In this document: in pieces, positions 26,209 to 34,122 of the stretch | Layout: each line of letters starts with the position of its first letter | Numbering within the stretch: position 1 is the first letter of the stretch | Source of the DNA: Jeotgalibacillus sp. ET6 | GTDB taxonomy: Bacteria > Bacillota > Bacilli > Bacillales > Jeotgalibacillaceae | Direction of reading: 5' to 3' | Assembly: GCF_029667115.1 (NCBI RefSeq) | Contig: NZ_JARUIU010000003.1 | Location: 124,001 to 188,000, forward strand | DNA length: 64,000 nt | Program-made: the position numbers and the translations under genes | The notes under the pieces: generated by a model | Seen by the model: the letters and a program-made list of their open reading frames with translations, nothing else | What the model was told of the DNA's origin: nothing | Databases searched by the model: none

Positions 26209-27708
26209 TCACTCCTCATCCAGCGGGCTAACACGATTTCTTTTCACTACAGAAATTCCTTTTTTGAACCGCAGCAGCCCCACTGGCAATCGAAGAACAC
26301 TATCGAGAAGATCCGTCCATTTTCTTGGGATCCCAGGAGCTAAATACGGTTTTCCAAGAGAGGTTAAATTCAATAAATGAATAAACAGCCACGCAAGCGC
26401 AATCATTTGCCCGTAAAGTCCGAACATTCCTGCAGATAAAATAAAAACATAACGGATAAACCGGCTTGTATTGCTCATCAGAAAATTAGAAGGCAAAAAG
26501 GACAATAAAGCTGAAATCGCGACCAGCACGACAAGCATATTGCTAATGAGTCCCGCTTCAACTGCTGCTGTACCGATGACAATACCGCCAACAATACCGA
26601 TGGTCTGACCGATCTTAGTTGGCATTCGGGACCCCGCTTCTCTTAAAATTTCAATAACCAGTTCAATAAAAAGCACTTCGATGACAGGTGGAAACGGCAC
26701 GCGATCCCTGGATTCCTGAAGATTAAGAAGCAGCTCAAAAGGAAGCAGCTCCGGATGGTAAGTGAGAGCAGAGATATAGGTTGGCGTTAAAATAATTGTG
26801 ACAAAAAAGCCAAAAAAACGGAGACTGCGAAGAAGTGTTGCGGTCATCCAGCGGTTGTAATAGTCTTCCATTGGAACAAATAATTCAAAAAAAGACGTGG
26901 GACAAATTATAACCGATTGACTGTTATCCATAAGTACTACAATTCTTCCGTCCAATAAATACTGCATAGCCATATCAGGTCGAACCGTCATATTGTATTG
27001 AGGAAAAGGAGAAAGCGGATGATCCTCGATCAGCTGCTTCAATACCGATATATCCAAAAAGCCATCATAGTCCGTTCCGTTGATTTTCTGCGAAATACAG
27101 TCCAAATCTTCCTTATTCACTAAATGCTCAATATATAAAACAGCGACCTTTGTATTCGTTTCCGTACCGATGATATAATCCTTATTTTTTAAATCCGCAT
27201 TCGTGATCCGTCGTTTGATCAGCGACAGATTGGTCTCAAATGATTCTGTAAAAGAATCCTGAGGACCGATAACGGTAGATTCTGTTTGCGTCTGCTGAAT
27301 CGCCCGGCTTTCAGCGCTAAACGTTTCGAGCGCATAGAACTGATTAGGCTTATGCAGATAAATCACTGTATATCCAGTGGTAATTAAATTCAGTACATGA
27401 CTCAAATCATCATTCTCAAGCTTATCCGCTGCATGAATAACGGTTTCCTGATGCCGCAGGATTGGGTTAACCACCATTTCATGTAAAACGGTCGTGCCCA
27501 CAAACGATTGATAATAAATCAGTGTGACAAGGCCTTCAGACGTTCGAATCGGCTTGTACTGAACGTCCTGTACATCCTTAAGCATTTGTTTGATCGCTTC
27601 CAAGCTTACAGATCTTGATTTGGCTGATTGCTTTTGAGGCTGGGTCTTTCCCTTTTGACCAGACACTTTCTTTTCCAGGACCTTCCCCAGCATCTTGATT
27701 AGACCCAT
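26209..27708 (-). CDS. Spore germination receptor subunit A (GerAA/GerKA-type)
   Basis: A 499-residue protein with a large N-terminal cytoplasmic part (about 1-290) and four to five membrane helices. Landmarks are GRIVVLMDNSQSVIICPTSFFELFVPMEDYYNRW (as VVLMDNS...EDYYNRW), RVPFPPVIEVLFIELVIEILREAG and SNMLVVLVAISALLSF. A-subunits assemble as pentameric channels in the spore inner membrane. It is the first gene of the operon. I could not see a clear sigma-G promoter upstream. Confidence 0.92.
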   Translation of the reverse strand: MGLIKMLGKVLEKKVSGQKGKTQPQKQSAKSRSVSLEAIKQMLKDVQDVQYKPIRTSEGLVTLIYYQSFVGTTVLHEMVVNPILRHQETVIHAADKLENDDLSHVLNLITTGYTVIYLHKPNQFYALETFSAESRAIQQTQTESTVIGPQDSFTESFETNLSLIKRRITNADLKNKDYIIGTETNTKVAVLYIEHLVNKEDLDCISQKINGTDYDGFLDISVLKQLIEDHPLSPFPQYNMTVRPDMAMQYLLDGRIVVLMDNSQSVIICPTSFFELFVPMEDYYNRWMTATLLRSLRFFGFFVTIILTPTYISALTYHPELLPFELLLNLQESRDRVPFPPVIEVLFIELVIEILREAGSRMPTKIGQTIGIVGGIVIGTAAVEAGLISNMLVVLVAISALLSFLPSNFLMSNTSRFIRYVFILSAGMFGLYGQMIALAWLFIHLLNLTSLGKPYLAPGIPRKWTDLLDSVLRLPVGLLRFKKGISVVKRNRVSPLDEE

Positions 27709-27843
27709 ACCTTCACATCCTTATTTTCCATCATCTTTATTCTTTTATTTATCTCCTTCTGAAAGGGGATGTATACGTTTTTCTCAGTTTTTTAGCATCA
27801 TAGACGCAAATACCAAAGCTTGAAGTGAGCACAAAAAAAGTCC

Positions 27844-27882
27844 AAAAAAATCATCTCACTCTCTCTTGAGAATAAGACGATC
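27844..27882 (-). terminator. Terminator after the FAD/NAD(P)-binding protein gene
   Basis: Read leftward, ATCGTCTTATTCTC and GAGAGTGAGATGAT pair over 14 positions (three of them G-U) and are followed by seven T residues. Confidence 0.75.
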
Positions 27883-27896
27883 CTTTCAGACTTTTC

Positions 27897-29057
27897 CTAT
27901 CTTTGACCAGCTATGCGCTCAGCTGCTTTTCTTGCGCCGGCGATATTTCTTGAGGACGGTCCCAATTCAAGCTCTGCAAGGGGCCCGGAAACAAATAAGT
28001 GCTCACACCATTGGAGGGATTCGTCTACAATAGGAAAACCGCAATTCGCACATTGAAGCTCATGTTCCTGAATAAGCTCCTGCAGCCACCCTGCTTCCAT
28101 CACACTGTTTGAAAAACCTGTAGCAAACAGCACCGTTTTCGCCTCTGCCGTTTTGTTTGAGTGTGTAAGTTTCAATTGAATAGATGACGATTTCTTTGCC
28201 CATGAATCAACTTCATCTAAAATAAACGCAAAGGCGCCTTCCTCTTGAAGCTTTTTTAACCTGGAACCAAGCTCCCGGGGAACAGAGCCTTTATGGCGCA
28301 CCTCAGTAAGTACCTTTCTTCGTTTTTCATACGACTCCAATTGTACAAATGATCGCATATTTTTAGGTCCCAGCCAGCCGGGATCGCTGTCAAAATCATG
28401 AATACGATTTTCATGACGTGCAATTTGCGTGACCTTTCCCGGAAAGAGCCTAGCCAGTTTAATCACAAGATGGGCGGCAGTGATTCCCCCGCCGATTACA
28501 GCCACTGGAGGAACAAAGGAAGGAACTTTTTCCTCAAAGATATGCCCTGCCTGGTTCGGATAGGAAGCATTAAGCTCCTGTCCCCATTCAGGCGTATATA
28601 ACTTATTGTTGGTTCCGGTTGCGACCACAAGATTCTCACTTCTTAACCGCATCCCTGTATCTATTTGGACTTCCCAGGCAGCATTTATCTTGTTTATTTT
28701 TTCTACGCAGCCTTTTACCCATGCCTTCTGCAACTCCACTTCCTGAAAAACTGCATCACTATGCTCGTTAAACAGGGAAAGAGAGGGCCGGCTGTACGGT
28801 CCATAAAAAGCGTTCTTGCTATCCTCTTGTTTGCCATACGCCTTTAAGCTGAAAGGATTAACATCGACATGATGAACGCCGGGAGATCGAAGAAACGGCA
28901 TTGAAATGGTTTCAGTCCGTTTTTTCCATTGATAGAGAGGCTCTGGATATGGATCAATGATCTTTATACGGTTGATATCGGTTTTCCGGTTCTTCAAAAG
29001 AGACGCCGCAATGGTGCACCCATGAATTCCCCCACCTATAATGATCCAATCATACAT
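27897..29057 (-). CDS. FAD/NAD(P)-binding flavoprotein monooxygenase-like protein
   Basis: A 386-residue two-dinucleotide-fold protein. FAD motif WIIIGGGIHGCTIAA starts at residue 4, a second nucleotide motif VAVIGGGITAAHL is near 185, and ATGTNN and LFATGFSNS follow. It resembles the lysine/ornithine N-hydroxylase (IucD/PvdA) superfamily, but no siderophore genes are adjacent and its reaction is unknown. It appears to be the third gene of an rpsN operon with Zur boxes. Flavoproteins of this sort near alternative S14 genes have been noted in bacilli, from memory. Confidence 0.7.
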   Translation of the reverse strand: MYDWIIIGGGIHGCTIAASLLKNRKTDINRIKIIDPYPEPLYQWKKRTETISMPFLRSPGVHHVDVNPFSLKAYGKQEDSKNAFYGPYSRPSLSLFNEHSDAVFQEVELQKAWVKGCVEKINKINAAWEVQIDTGMRLRSENLVVATGTNNKLYTPEWGQELNASYPNQAGHIFEEKVPSFVPPVAVIGGGITAAHLVIKLARLFPGKVTQIARHENRIHDFDSDPGWLGPKNMRSFVQLESYEKRRKVLTEVRHKGSVPRELGSRLKKLQEEGAFAFILDEVDSWAKKSSSIQLKLTHSNKTAEAKTVLFATGFSNSVMEAGWLQELIQEHELQCANCGFPIVDESLQWCEHLFVSGPLAELELGPSSRNIAGARKAAERIAGQR

Positions 29058-29096
29058 CTCCTATTTCACCGTACCCTTCAATAAGCTGTCCTGCTT

Positions 29097-29453
29097 TTAC
29101 ATATCAACATGAAAAATCATCGTATTGCCGCTTCTATTGCTCTTGCTTCCAAGCACTTCCGCAGATACATCTGTCCACTTTACACGTTTCATTTTTTCTT
29201 CCAGCTGATCATCAATTTTCATTTCGATTTGTTTCATTTTTACCATCGTTTTTTCAAAGGACAGGCCAAATCGATCTGAAGCCTGCTGGTGAGGCGAATG
29301 CTTCACTAATAGAGTCATAAACTGGTCGGAAGTGCTTGATTGGGCAGCAAGAGAATCTTCCATCTCAATAATATACTCATATAATTGTCGTTCATCTTCC
29401 GGCAGTTCGCCTATAATCTGACGTGCCATAATCTCCATTAAATGCTGGTTCAC
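29097..29453 (-). CDS. Helical protein of unknown function in the rpsN operon
   Basis: A 118-residue protein with no signal or membrane segment. GTG at 29453 follows GGAGGTG and is preferred to an upstream TTG. Residues 30-105 are strongly helical; SPHQQASDRFGLSFEKTMVKMKQIE looks like a helix-turn-helix reminiscent of sigma region 4, so DNA binding is possible. I do not recognise a named family. It sits between rpsN and the flavoprotein gene with no terminator between. Confidence 0.6.
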   Translation of the reverse strand: MNQHLMEIMARQIIGELPEDERQLYEYIIEMEDSLAAQSSTSDQFMTLLVKHSPHQQASDRFGLSFEKTMVKMKQIEMKIDDQLEEKMKRVKWTDVSAEVLGSKSNRSGNTMIFHVDM

Positions 29454-29501
29454 CCTAAACACCTCCAATTGATTAAACGATTTGATCCTAGTATTGAAAT
29501 T

Positions 29502-29771
29502 CTACCAGCTGGCTTTTTTCACACCTGGTACCTGACCCCTATGCGCATATTCCCTGAATGCAATTCTGGACATTTTAAATTTACGCAAATAGCCTCTCGG
29601 ACGTCCTGTTACTTCACAGCGGTTTTTTAAGCGGGTAGCTGCTGAATCACGAGGTAATTTCTTCAGTGCCTCATAATCCCCTTTTTCTTTTAATTCTCTT
29701 CTTAAATCTGCATATTTTAACACCATTTCCTGGCGTTTTTTCTCTTTTGCCACCTTAGACTTTTTAGCCAT
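29502..29771 (-). CDS. rpsN: Zinc-independent 30S ribosomal protein S14 paralogue
   Basis: An 89-residue S14 of the long, zinc-free type. The conserved end [23 protein letters not shown]... is present, but the CxxC-CxxC zinc site of the usual ~61-residue form is gone; only one Cys remains. In B. subtilis the equivalent gene (rpsNB, formerly yhzA) is induced by zinc starvation and replaces the zinc-containing S14. Two Zur boxes upstream support the same control here. Confidence 0.92.
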   Translation of the reverse strand: MAKKSKVAKEKKRQEMVLKYADLRRELKEKGDYEALKKLPRDSAATRLKNRCEVTGRPRGYLRKFKMSRIAFREYAHRGQVPGVKKASW

Positions 29772-29787
29772 TTAACTCTCTCCTTTT

Positions 29788-29836
29788 AAATCGTAATTAT
29801 TACGTTTTATTAAGTAAATCATATTCATTACGATTT
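29788..29836 (-). promoter_or_regulatory. Two Zur boxes upstream of the alternative rpsN
   Basis: AAATCGTAATTATTACGTTTT (29788-29808) is nearly the B. subtilis Zur consensus AAATCGTAATNATTACGATTT. A second, weaker copy AAATCATATTCATTACGATTT-like sequence lies at 29816-29836, with about three mismatches. Both are within 65 bp of the rpsN start, so the zinc repressor Zur should shut the operon when zinc is plentiful. Confidence 0.85.
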
Positions 29837-29862
29837 ATCAACCGATATTTTTAAAAATCAAA

Positions 29863-29980
29863 AGAGCTTGGGACAAAAGTGTCTCAAGCTCTTTGAACGG
29901 TTCTCTGTGCTTCAGGTGAAGGCTTTCCGCTCTGCTCACCTTGTACTAATATATACTGCTTCATTTTTGATCTTTTTAAG
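29863..29980. repeat. Truncated copy of the dispersed structured repeat (subfamily 1)
   Basis: The hairpin AGAGCTTGGGACA (29863-29875) / TGTCTCAAGCTCT (29880-29892) and the following GAACGGTTC, TGCTTCAGG and GGCTTTCCGCTCTGCTCACC parts remain. The central GACGGC/CTGAGAC stem is cleanly deleted, joining GGCTTTCCGC directly to the distal end. Confidence 0.75.
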
Positions 29981-30004
29981 TAAAACCCACCGTCTAAGCC
30001 TGGG

Positions 30005-30229
30005 TCAGCCTGTATAATTTTCTACAATCATTAATATAAATACACTGCTCATAAGTGCAGCATTGCATATGATCAGGATTAAATTGCGGCCCGCTGCAGC
30101 AAAAACCAGACCCGCAGCTCCAAGTACGAATGTCAGCCAAATGGCCGTTTCAAGTCCGAACGTGATCTTAATCAGCCATAAGAGTACACCGGCGACAAAG
30201 AAAAGCAATGATGTTTTTGTTTTATTCAT
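30005..30229 (-). CDS. Small three-helix membrane protein of unknown function
   Basis: A 74-residue protein made of hydrophobic segments near 8-25, 27-47 and 50-70, with a positively charged N terminus (MNKTKTS). AGGAGG precedes the ATG. No family is recognised. It is a single gene flanked by a repeat and the toxin-antitoxin locus. Confidence 0.6.
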   Translation of the reverse strand: MNKTKTSLLFFVAGVLLWLIKITFGLETAIWLTFVLGAAGLVFAAAGRNLILIICNAALMSSVFILMIVENYTG

Positions 30230-30342
30230 GGCTGCCTCCTGTACATTAGGTTAGTATATCCTTATTTTCCCTCTGTGCACTTCATTTTAAACATAGGAAT
30301 CTGCCCGAAAGCCGACATATTCATTTAACATATAAAATATGA

Positions 30343-30480
30343 TATACTAACAAACAAAAGACGCTTGGTGCTCGAAACACCAAACGCCGGCAATAGAACG
30401 CCCTCTAAGGGGGGCAGCATAAAGCAGACAACGAATAATCCACCTGAGCCGCCAAACTCAAGGGTGGATTATTCTTTTTT
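30343..30480 (+). ncRNA. Probable antitoxin RNA of a type I toxin-antitoxin locus
   Basis: A TATACT -10 (30343-30348) with a weak -35 should start a rightward RNA near 30355. It has no convincing reading frame. It ends at a clear terminator: AATAATCCACC (30434-30444), GGTGGATTATT (30463-30473), then C and TTTTTT. The last ~15 bases overlap the end of the convergent holin-like toxin gene, as in the txpA/RatA system of B. subtilis. RNA ends are inferred. Confidence 0.55.
30362..30386 (-). terminator. Terminator of the toxin transcript
   Basis: Read leftward, CGTTTGGTG and CACCAAGCG form a stem followed by TCTTTTGTTTG. Its position beyond the toxin gene means the toxin mRNA would be antisense to nearly the whole antitoxin RNA. 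Confidence 0.65.
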
Positions 30481-30552
30481 GTTAAATGACAAAATCGAAA
30501 CGACGAGACCTGAGAACGCGATCATCATCATAATTCCTTCGAACGTTGTCAA
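30469..30552 (-). CDS. Putative holin-like toxin peptide (type I TA)
   Basis: A 27-residue peptide, MTTFEGIMMMIAFSGLVVSILSFNKKE, split here as MTTFEGIMMM and IAFSGLVVSILSFNKKE. It has one membrane helix and a Lys-rich end, the pattern of the holin-like toxins of bacilli (typically MTTYEALTLM...). TTG at 30552 follows GGGGGTGAT at good distance. The convergent RNA overlaps its 3' end. Expression would damage the membrane unless the RNA pairs with the message; this is inference from family. Confidence 0.65.
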   Translation of the reverse strand: MTTFEGIMMMIAFSGLVVSILSFNKKE

Positions 30553-30683
30553 ACAGCATCACCCCCTTTTCAGCGGGATGTGCCGACCACCCTTGAGAAA
30601 CGATTCTATTGTTAAAAACAGTCTATCACATCCAGGATCGTTAAAAATGGGTGATTAGTCCGAGAAAGCGCAGTAAGCCATCT

Positions 30684-30741
30684 GAATGGTTACCATTCGT
30701 CAGGCAGTTTCCTTTTGTAACTCATCAATTCGGCGTATACT
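30684..30741 (+). promoter_or_regulatory. Promoter and palindrome upstream of the Old Yellow Enzyme gene
   Basis: TTGTAA (30715-30720) and TATACT (30736-30741) form a promoter with a short 15-bp spacer. Upstream, GAATGGT and ACCATTC (30684-30698) form a perfect 7-bp palindrome around one base, a possible operator for an activator or repressor encoded elsewhere. Confidence 0.4.
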
Positions 30742-30787
30742 ACTTCTTGTACCAAAACTGATTGATTATTAAAGGAGGCTACAAATC

Positions 30788-31912
30788 ATGACAGCATCGT
30801 TTTTAGAACCTTTTACATTTAAAAATGGCGTTACGCTGAAAAATAGAGTAATGCTCGCTCCTATGACGAATTTTGCTTCGAAGGAAAATGGGGAAGTATC
30901 ACAGGAGGAAATTGCCTATTATGAAGAAAGATCTGAAGGCGTTGGAACGGTCATTACCGCTTGTGCCAATGTAACAGCAGACGGTAAAGGTTTCCCAGGC
31001 GAAATCGGTGCAGACCGTGATGAGTTAATCGACAGCCTGTCTACTCTTGCAAAGGCTATACAAAATAAAGGCGCAAAAGCCATTCTTCAAATTTTCCACG
31101 GCGGCCGCATGGCTCCACCAGAACTGCTGCCTGATCATCAAACCGTGAGTGCAAGCGCCGTTGCGCCATTGCGCGATGGAGCGATGACACCGCGCGAGCT
31201 TGAGTCAAGTGAAATAGAATCCATTATTAAAGCATTTGGCGAGGCAACACGCCGGGCGATGGAAGCTGGATTTGACGGAGTTGAAATCCACGGGGCAAAC
31301 ACGTATTTGCTGCAGCAGTTCTTCTCCCCTCATTCCAACCGTAGAGACGATCAATGGGGCGGCACGCTGGAAAAACGAATGACATTCCCGCTCGCAGTTG
31401 TAGAAGAAGTGCTAAACGCAGCAAAAGACGATTCTTCCTTTATCGTCGGCTACCGCATTTCACCGGAGGAAATGGAGAATCCAGGCATCACCATGGAGGA
31501 CACCCTGACATTTGTGGATCGTTTAGTTGAGGAAAAGCTCGATTATCTTCATGTTTCAGTTCAGGACTTTAATGCAGGTTCAATGCGCGATTCAGAAGAC
31601 AAAGCCTCCCGTGTTCAACTGATTCAAGACCGGGTTGGCGAAAAAATCCCGGTGATCGGAGTCGGTTCCCTTCACACACCGGAAGACGTGGAAAAAGCAA
31701 TGGCAGGAGGCGTTCCTCTAATTTCTCTTGGACGCGAACTCATCATGGAACCAAAATGGGTTGAAAAAGCAGCGGATAACAGAGCGAATGAAATCAGAAC
31801 AGATTTATCTGTGAACGACCGGGAAGCACTGGTCGTCCCTGAACAGCTTTGGCAGGCAATAATCAATACACCTGGCTGGTTCCCTGTACGTGAACATTCA
31901 AAAACGGAATAA
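30788..31912 (+). CDS. NADH-dependent flavin oxidoreductase, Old Yellow Enzyme family (YqiG-like)
   Basis: A 374-residue FMN TIM barrel. FMN and substrate motifs are NRVMLAPMTNFAS, ILQIFHGGR, DGVEIHGANTYLLQQFFSPHSNRRDDQWGG (as EIHGANTYL...SNRRDDQWGG) and ISLGRELIMEP. The length and HGAN motif fit YqiG-type OYEs of bacilli, which reduce activated double bonds or nitro groups. AAAGGAGG lies upstream. It forms a single-gene unit with a terminator at 31922-31952. Confidence 0.88.
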   Translation: MTASFLEPFTFKNGVTLKNRVMLAPMTNFASKENGEVSQEEIAYYEERSEGVGTVITACANVTADGKGFPGEIGADRDELIDSLSTLAKAIQNKGAKAILQIFHGGRMAPPELLPDHQTVSASAVAPLRDGAMTPRELESSEIESIIKAFGEATRRAMEAGFDGVEIHGANTYLLQQFFSPHSNRRDDQWGGTLEKRMTFPLAVVEEVLNAAKDDSSFIVGYRISPEEMENPGITMEDTLTFVDRLVEEKLDYLHVSVQDFNAGSMRDSEDKASRVQLIQDRVGEKIPVIGVGSLHTPEDVEKAMAGGVPLISLGRELIMEPKWVEKAADNRANEIRTDLSVNDREALVVPEQLWQAIINTPGWFPVREHSKTE

Positions 31913-31921
31913 ACATTTACT

Positions 31922-31952
31922 AAGCCTGAGGCAGATTTGTCTCAGGCTTTTT
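31922..31952 (+). terminator. Terminator after the Old Yellow Enzyme gene
   Basis: AAGCCTGAG and CTCAGGCTT form a stem around GCAGATTTGT and are followed by a T run. Confidence 0.85.
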
Positions 31953-32035
31953 GTATGGAACAAATAGGCCGTGCCTTCCCCCTGCTGCTTTATGATAAAC
32001 TGATTTCAAACGAGGATGCTGGAGGATGTGAAAAC

Positions 32036-32422
32036 GTGATACTCAAAAACGTACTTGCTATAGCAGCAGGCGGAGCGCTCGGGACTTTATCCCGCTATTT
32101 CCTGAATGCTCAAACTCTCTCATTTTGGAATGGCTTGCCTGTCGCCACCGTTCTTGAAAACCTTTCCGGCAGCTTCCTGCTTGGCCTGCTTATCGGAGTT
32201 CTGATTCACCGCCCAACAAAAGAATGGGTAAAGCTTGGTTTAGGCACAGGCTTTTGCGGCGGATTTACGACGATGTCGACACTGGCTTCAGATACCTTGT
32301 TTATGAATTCCACCTATTCACCCTTTCACTCAGGCATATATGTGGCTATATCACTTTTCGGAGGAATCATTTTGGCCTTTGCCGGTCTGCATTTAGGTGA
32401 GAAATGGGGACAGCGCCTATGA
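32036..32422 (+). CDS. crcB1: Fluoride channel CrcB/Fluc, first subunit
   Basis: A 128-residue protein with four membrane helices. GTG at 32036, after GGAGG, starts directly at ILKNVLAIAAGGALGTLSRYFL; a longer in-frame reading from 31937 has no ribosome binding site and crosses the terminator. Fluc hallmarks are GGALGTLSRY, the Asn-containing TVLENLSGSFLLG and GFCGGFTTMST. Two crcB genes in tandem usually make a heterodimeric, dual-topology fluoride exporter. Confidence 0.88.
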   Translation: MILKNVLAIAAGGALGTLSRYFLNAQTLSFWNGLPVATVLENLSGSFLLGLLIGVLIHRPTKEWVKLGLGTGFCGGFTTMSTLASDTLFMNSTYSPFHSGIYVAISLFGGIILAFAGLHLGEKWGQRL

Positions 32423-32799
32423 ATCTCGTACTCGTGAGTATTGGAGGAGGACTGGGAGCAGTCTGCCGCTATTTAATGGGAATTTTGCTGCAAGAAAAAT
32501 TTCCATCCACTGTCATCCCTACTGCTATGCTGAGCGTAAACCTTCTGGGCTCGTTTGGACTGGGTCTATTTTTAGGCTTTTTTTATGGTTCCATTCCAGC
32601 CCAGCCCATTCAGGACCCCATTTACCTGTTATTTGGCGTCGGCTTCTTTGGAGCGTTCACGACCTTCTCGACCTTTAGTGTGGAAGCTGTTCAATTACTG
32701 CGTGAACATTCCTATACAAGGGCACTCGTTTATATAAGCCTCACCATTGCCGGAAGCGTCTTTATTTTTTTGCTGGGGTTATGGATAGGCAGCTCATAA
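32419..32799 (+). CDS. crcB2: Fluoride channel CrcB/Fluc, second subunit
   Basis: A 126-residue partner of the first subunit, with GGGLGAVCRYL, LSVNLLGSFGLG and GFFGAFTTFSTFS. The ATG at 32419 overlaps the crcB1 stop (ATGA); an ATG five codons upstream is also possible. The pair would export fluoride. I looked for a fluoride riboswitch upstream of crcB1 and did not see one. Confidence 0.88.
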   Translation: MNLVLVSIGGGLGAVCRYLMGILLQEKFPSTVIPTAMLSVNLLGSFGLGLFLGFFYGSIPAQPIQDPIYLLFGVGFFGAFTTFSTFSVEAVQLLREHSYTRALVYISLTIAGSVFIFLLGLWIGSS

Positions 32800-32803
32800 C
32801 GGT

Positions 32804-32852
32804 GAAAAAGGTATTCGCAGTTCCGCTTACCGGACTCCGGATACCTTCTTTT
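32804..32852. terminator. Bidirectional terminator between crcB2 and cotJC
   Basis: GGTATTCG (32810-32817) and CGGATACC (32838-32845) form the stem base; A-rich and T-rich flanks allow use from both sides. Confidence 0.7.
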
Positions 32853-32868
32853 AGTGTGAACGCATTTT

Positions 32869-33438
32869 TTAAAATACCTTCTTTTGATCCCTGTCTTCTG
32901 AAATCATAGCAACCGCTTCTCTAAAGCGCTGGGAATGAACAATTTCCCTCTCACGCAAAAACCGGAGTCCATCATTTAAATCCGGATCATCAGACTGATC
33001 AATGATCCATTGATAGGTCGCTCTTGCTTTTTCTTCTGCTGCAATGTCCTCATATAAATCGGCAATCGGATCTCCTTTTGCCTGAATATAGGAAGCGGTA
33101 AATGGAACGCCTGCAGCATTATTATAAAATAAGGCACTGTCATGGCTCACATAATGCTCGGCCAACCCCGCTTCTCTCAACTGCTGCGGCGTAGCATCCT
33201 TTGTCAGTTTGTAAATCATGGTGGCGATCATTTCCAAATGTGCAAATTCTTCCGTTCCGATGTCCGTTAATAATCCAATTACTTTATCAGGGATCGTGTA
33301 GCGCTGATTTAAGTACCGCAAAGCAGCCGCCAGCTCCCCATCCGCCCCGCCGTATTGTTCCATCAGGTACTTGGCAAGCGTAGGATTGCATGTACTGACC
33401 TTAACAGGATACATTAGCTTTTTTTCATATGTCCACAT
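32869..33438 (-). CDS. cotJC: Spore coat protein CotJC, manganese catalase family
   Basis: A 189-residue protein, the same length as B. subtilis CotJC. It has the di-manganese catalase ferritin-like fold, with ligands in GADGELAAALRY, IGTEEFAHLEM and AAEEKARATYQWI. It is made in the mother cell early in sporulation and goes to the coat with CotJA. GAGGTGGG precedes the ATG; it is the last gene of cotJABC. Confidence 0.92.
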   Translation of the reverse strand: MWTYEKKLMYPVKVSTCNPTLAKYLMEQYGGADGELAAALRYLNQRYTIPDKVIGLLTDIGTEEFAHLEMIATMIYKLTKDATPQQLREAGLAEHYVSHDSALFYNNAAGVPFTASYIQAKGDPIADLYEDIAAEEKARATYQWIIDQSDDPDLNDGLRFLREREIVHSQRFREAVAMISEDRDQKKVF

Positions 33439-33454
33439 ATGCCCACCTCATTTT

Positions 33455-33718
33455 CTATACTTGCCAAGGCCAGGGAGCCTCACTCCATTCCCACCTTTGA
33501 TTATTTCTCATCGGCATGCCGAATCGCAAAGGCCCATGCTGCGCTTCAAATTCCGTCTTTAATTTTAAGCTGTGAGCTGCGTAATGATTGTACTGCTCAA
33601 TCGCTTGAGCGTCATTGGGATGTGTATCAAGGTAGAGAACCAGCTCAAAAATCACAAAATCAACTGCCTGAATTTCCTCCAGCTGCTTATAATATTCCGG
33701 GCTCAAAGGCTGCGCCAT
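33455..33718 (-). CDS. cotJB: Spore coat protein CotJB
   Basis: An 87-residue protein with the CotJB pattern: YYKQLEEIQAVDFVIFELVLYLDTHP and a Gly/Pro/Trp-rich end, RWEWSEAPWPWQV. It is needed with CotJC and CotJA in the coat; its molecular role is not known. AAAGGAGG lies upstream, 15 bp after cotJA. Confidence 0.9.
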   Translation of the reverse strand: MAQPLSPEYYKQLEEIQAVDFVIFELVLYLDTHPNDAQAIEQYNHYAAHSLKLKTEFEAQHGPLRFGMPMRNNQRWEWSEAPWPWQV

Positions 33719-33733
33719 AGGAGTTGACCTCCT

Positions 33734-33958
33734 TTATTTTTTCTTATAGGGATTCTCATAATAATCATAGAACGGAACCCAAAGCGTTCCCTTCCTAAGA
33801 GCTTCAATGGCTGAAAACTGTTTGAAATTTGGAGGCTGAAAACCAATAAATAAATTCGGAGGAGTTACGTAATACTTGACTCCAATAGGGGGACACGGAT
33901 CAAAAGGACCTCGAAACGGTGCATACGAACGCCTGAACGGAACATGTCCGTGTGTCAT
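33734..33958 (-). CDS. cotJA: Spore coat associated protein CotJA
   Basis: A 74-residue protein starting at ATG 33958, behind GGGAGGTG; an upstream ATG overlaps that site and is rejected. It is rich in Pro, Tyr and Phe (YAPFRGPFDPCPPIGVKYYVTPPN), as CotJA is. It anchors CotJC in the coat in B. subtilis. No clear sigma-E promoter was identified in the short upstream region. Confidence 0.88.
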   Translation of the reverse strand: MTHGHVPFRRSYAPFRGPFDPCPPIGVKYYVTPPNLFIGFQPPNFKQFSAIEALRKGTLWVPFYDYYENPYKKK

Positions 33959-34078
33959 TTTTTTCACCTCCCACATAGCACCTTACCCCCTGAGTATATT
34001 CACCACATTCAAAAATAGTCGCAAATAGGGGTGCGCCACTTACTCCTTTACTCTATTAAAGACACTACCTTTAAACAT

Positions 34079-34119
34079 AAAAAACCGCTTTTCACTGATT
34101 AAGCATCAGTTCAAAGCGG
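34079..34119 (-). terminator. Terminator of the LXG toxin operon
   Basis: Read leftward, CCGCTTT and AAAGCGG flank an inner ACTGAT/ATCAGT stem, followed by TTTTTT. Confidence 0.85.
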
Positions 34120-34122
34120 CTG

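Noticed and set aside
30365-30658. Rightward 97-codon reading frame over the toxin locus
   Set aside because: It has no ribosome binding site, crosses two hairpins and the antisense toxin gene, and has no recognisable protein features.
31937-32035. Longer N terminus for the first CrcB
   Set aside because: It would begin inside the preceding terminator, lacks a ribosome binding site and adds a non-CrcB extension.
31950-32036. Fluoride riboswitch before crcB1
   Set aside because: The short leader does not show the pseudoknot and conserved motif that I know for the crcB riboswitch.
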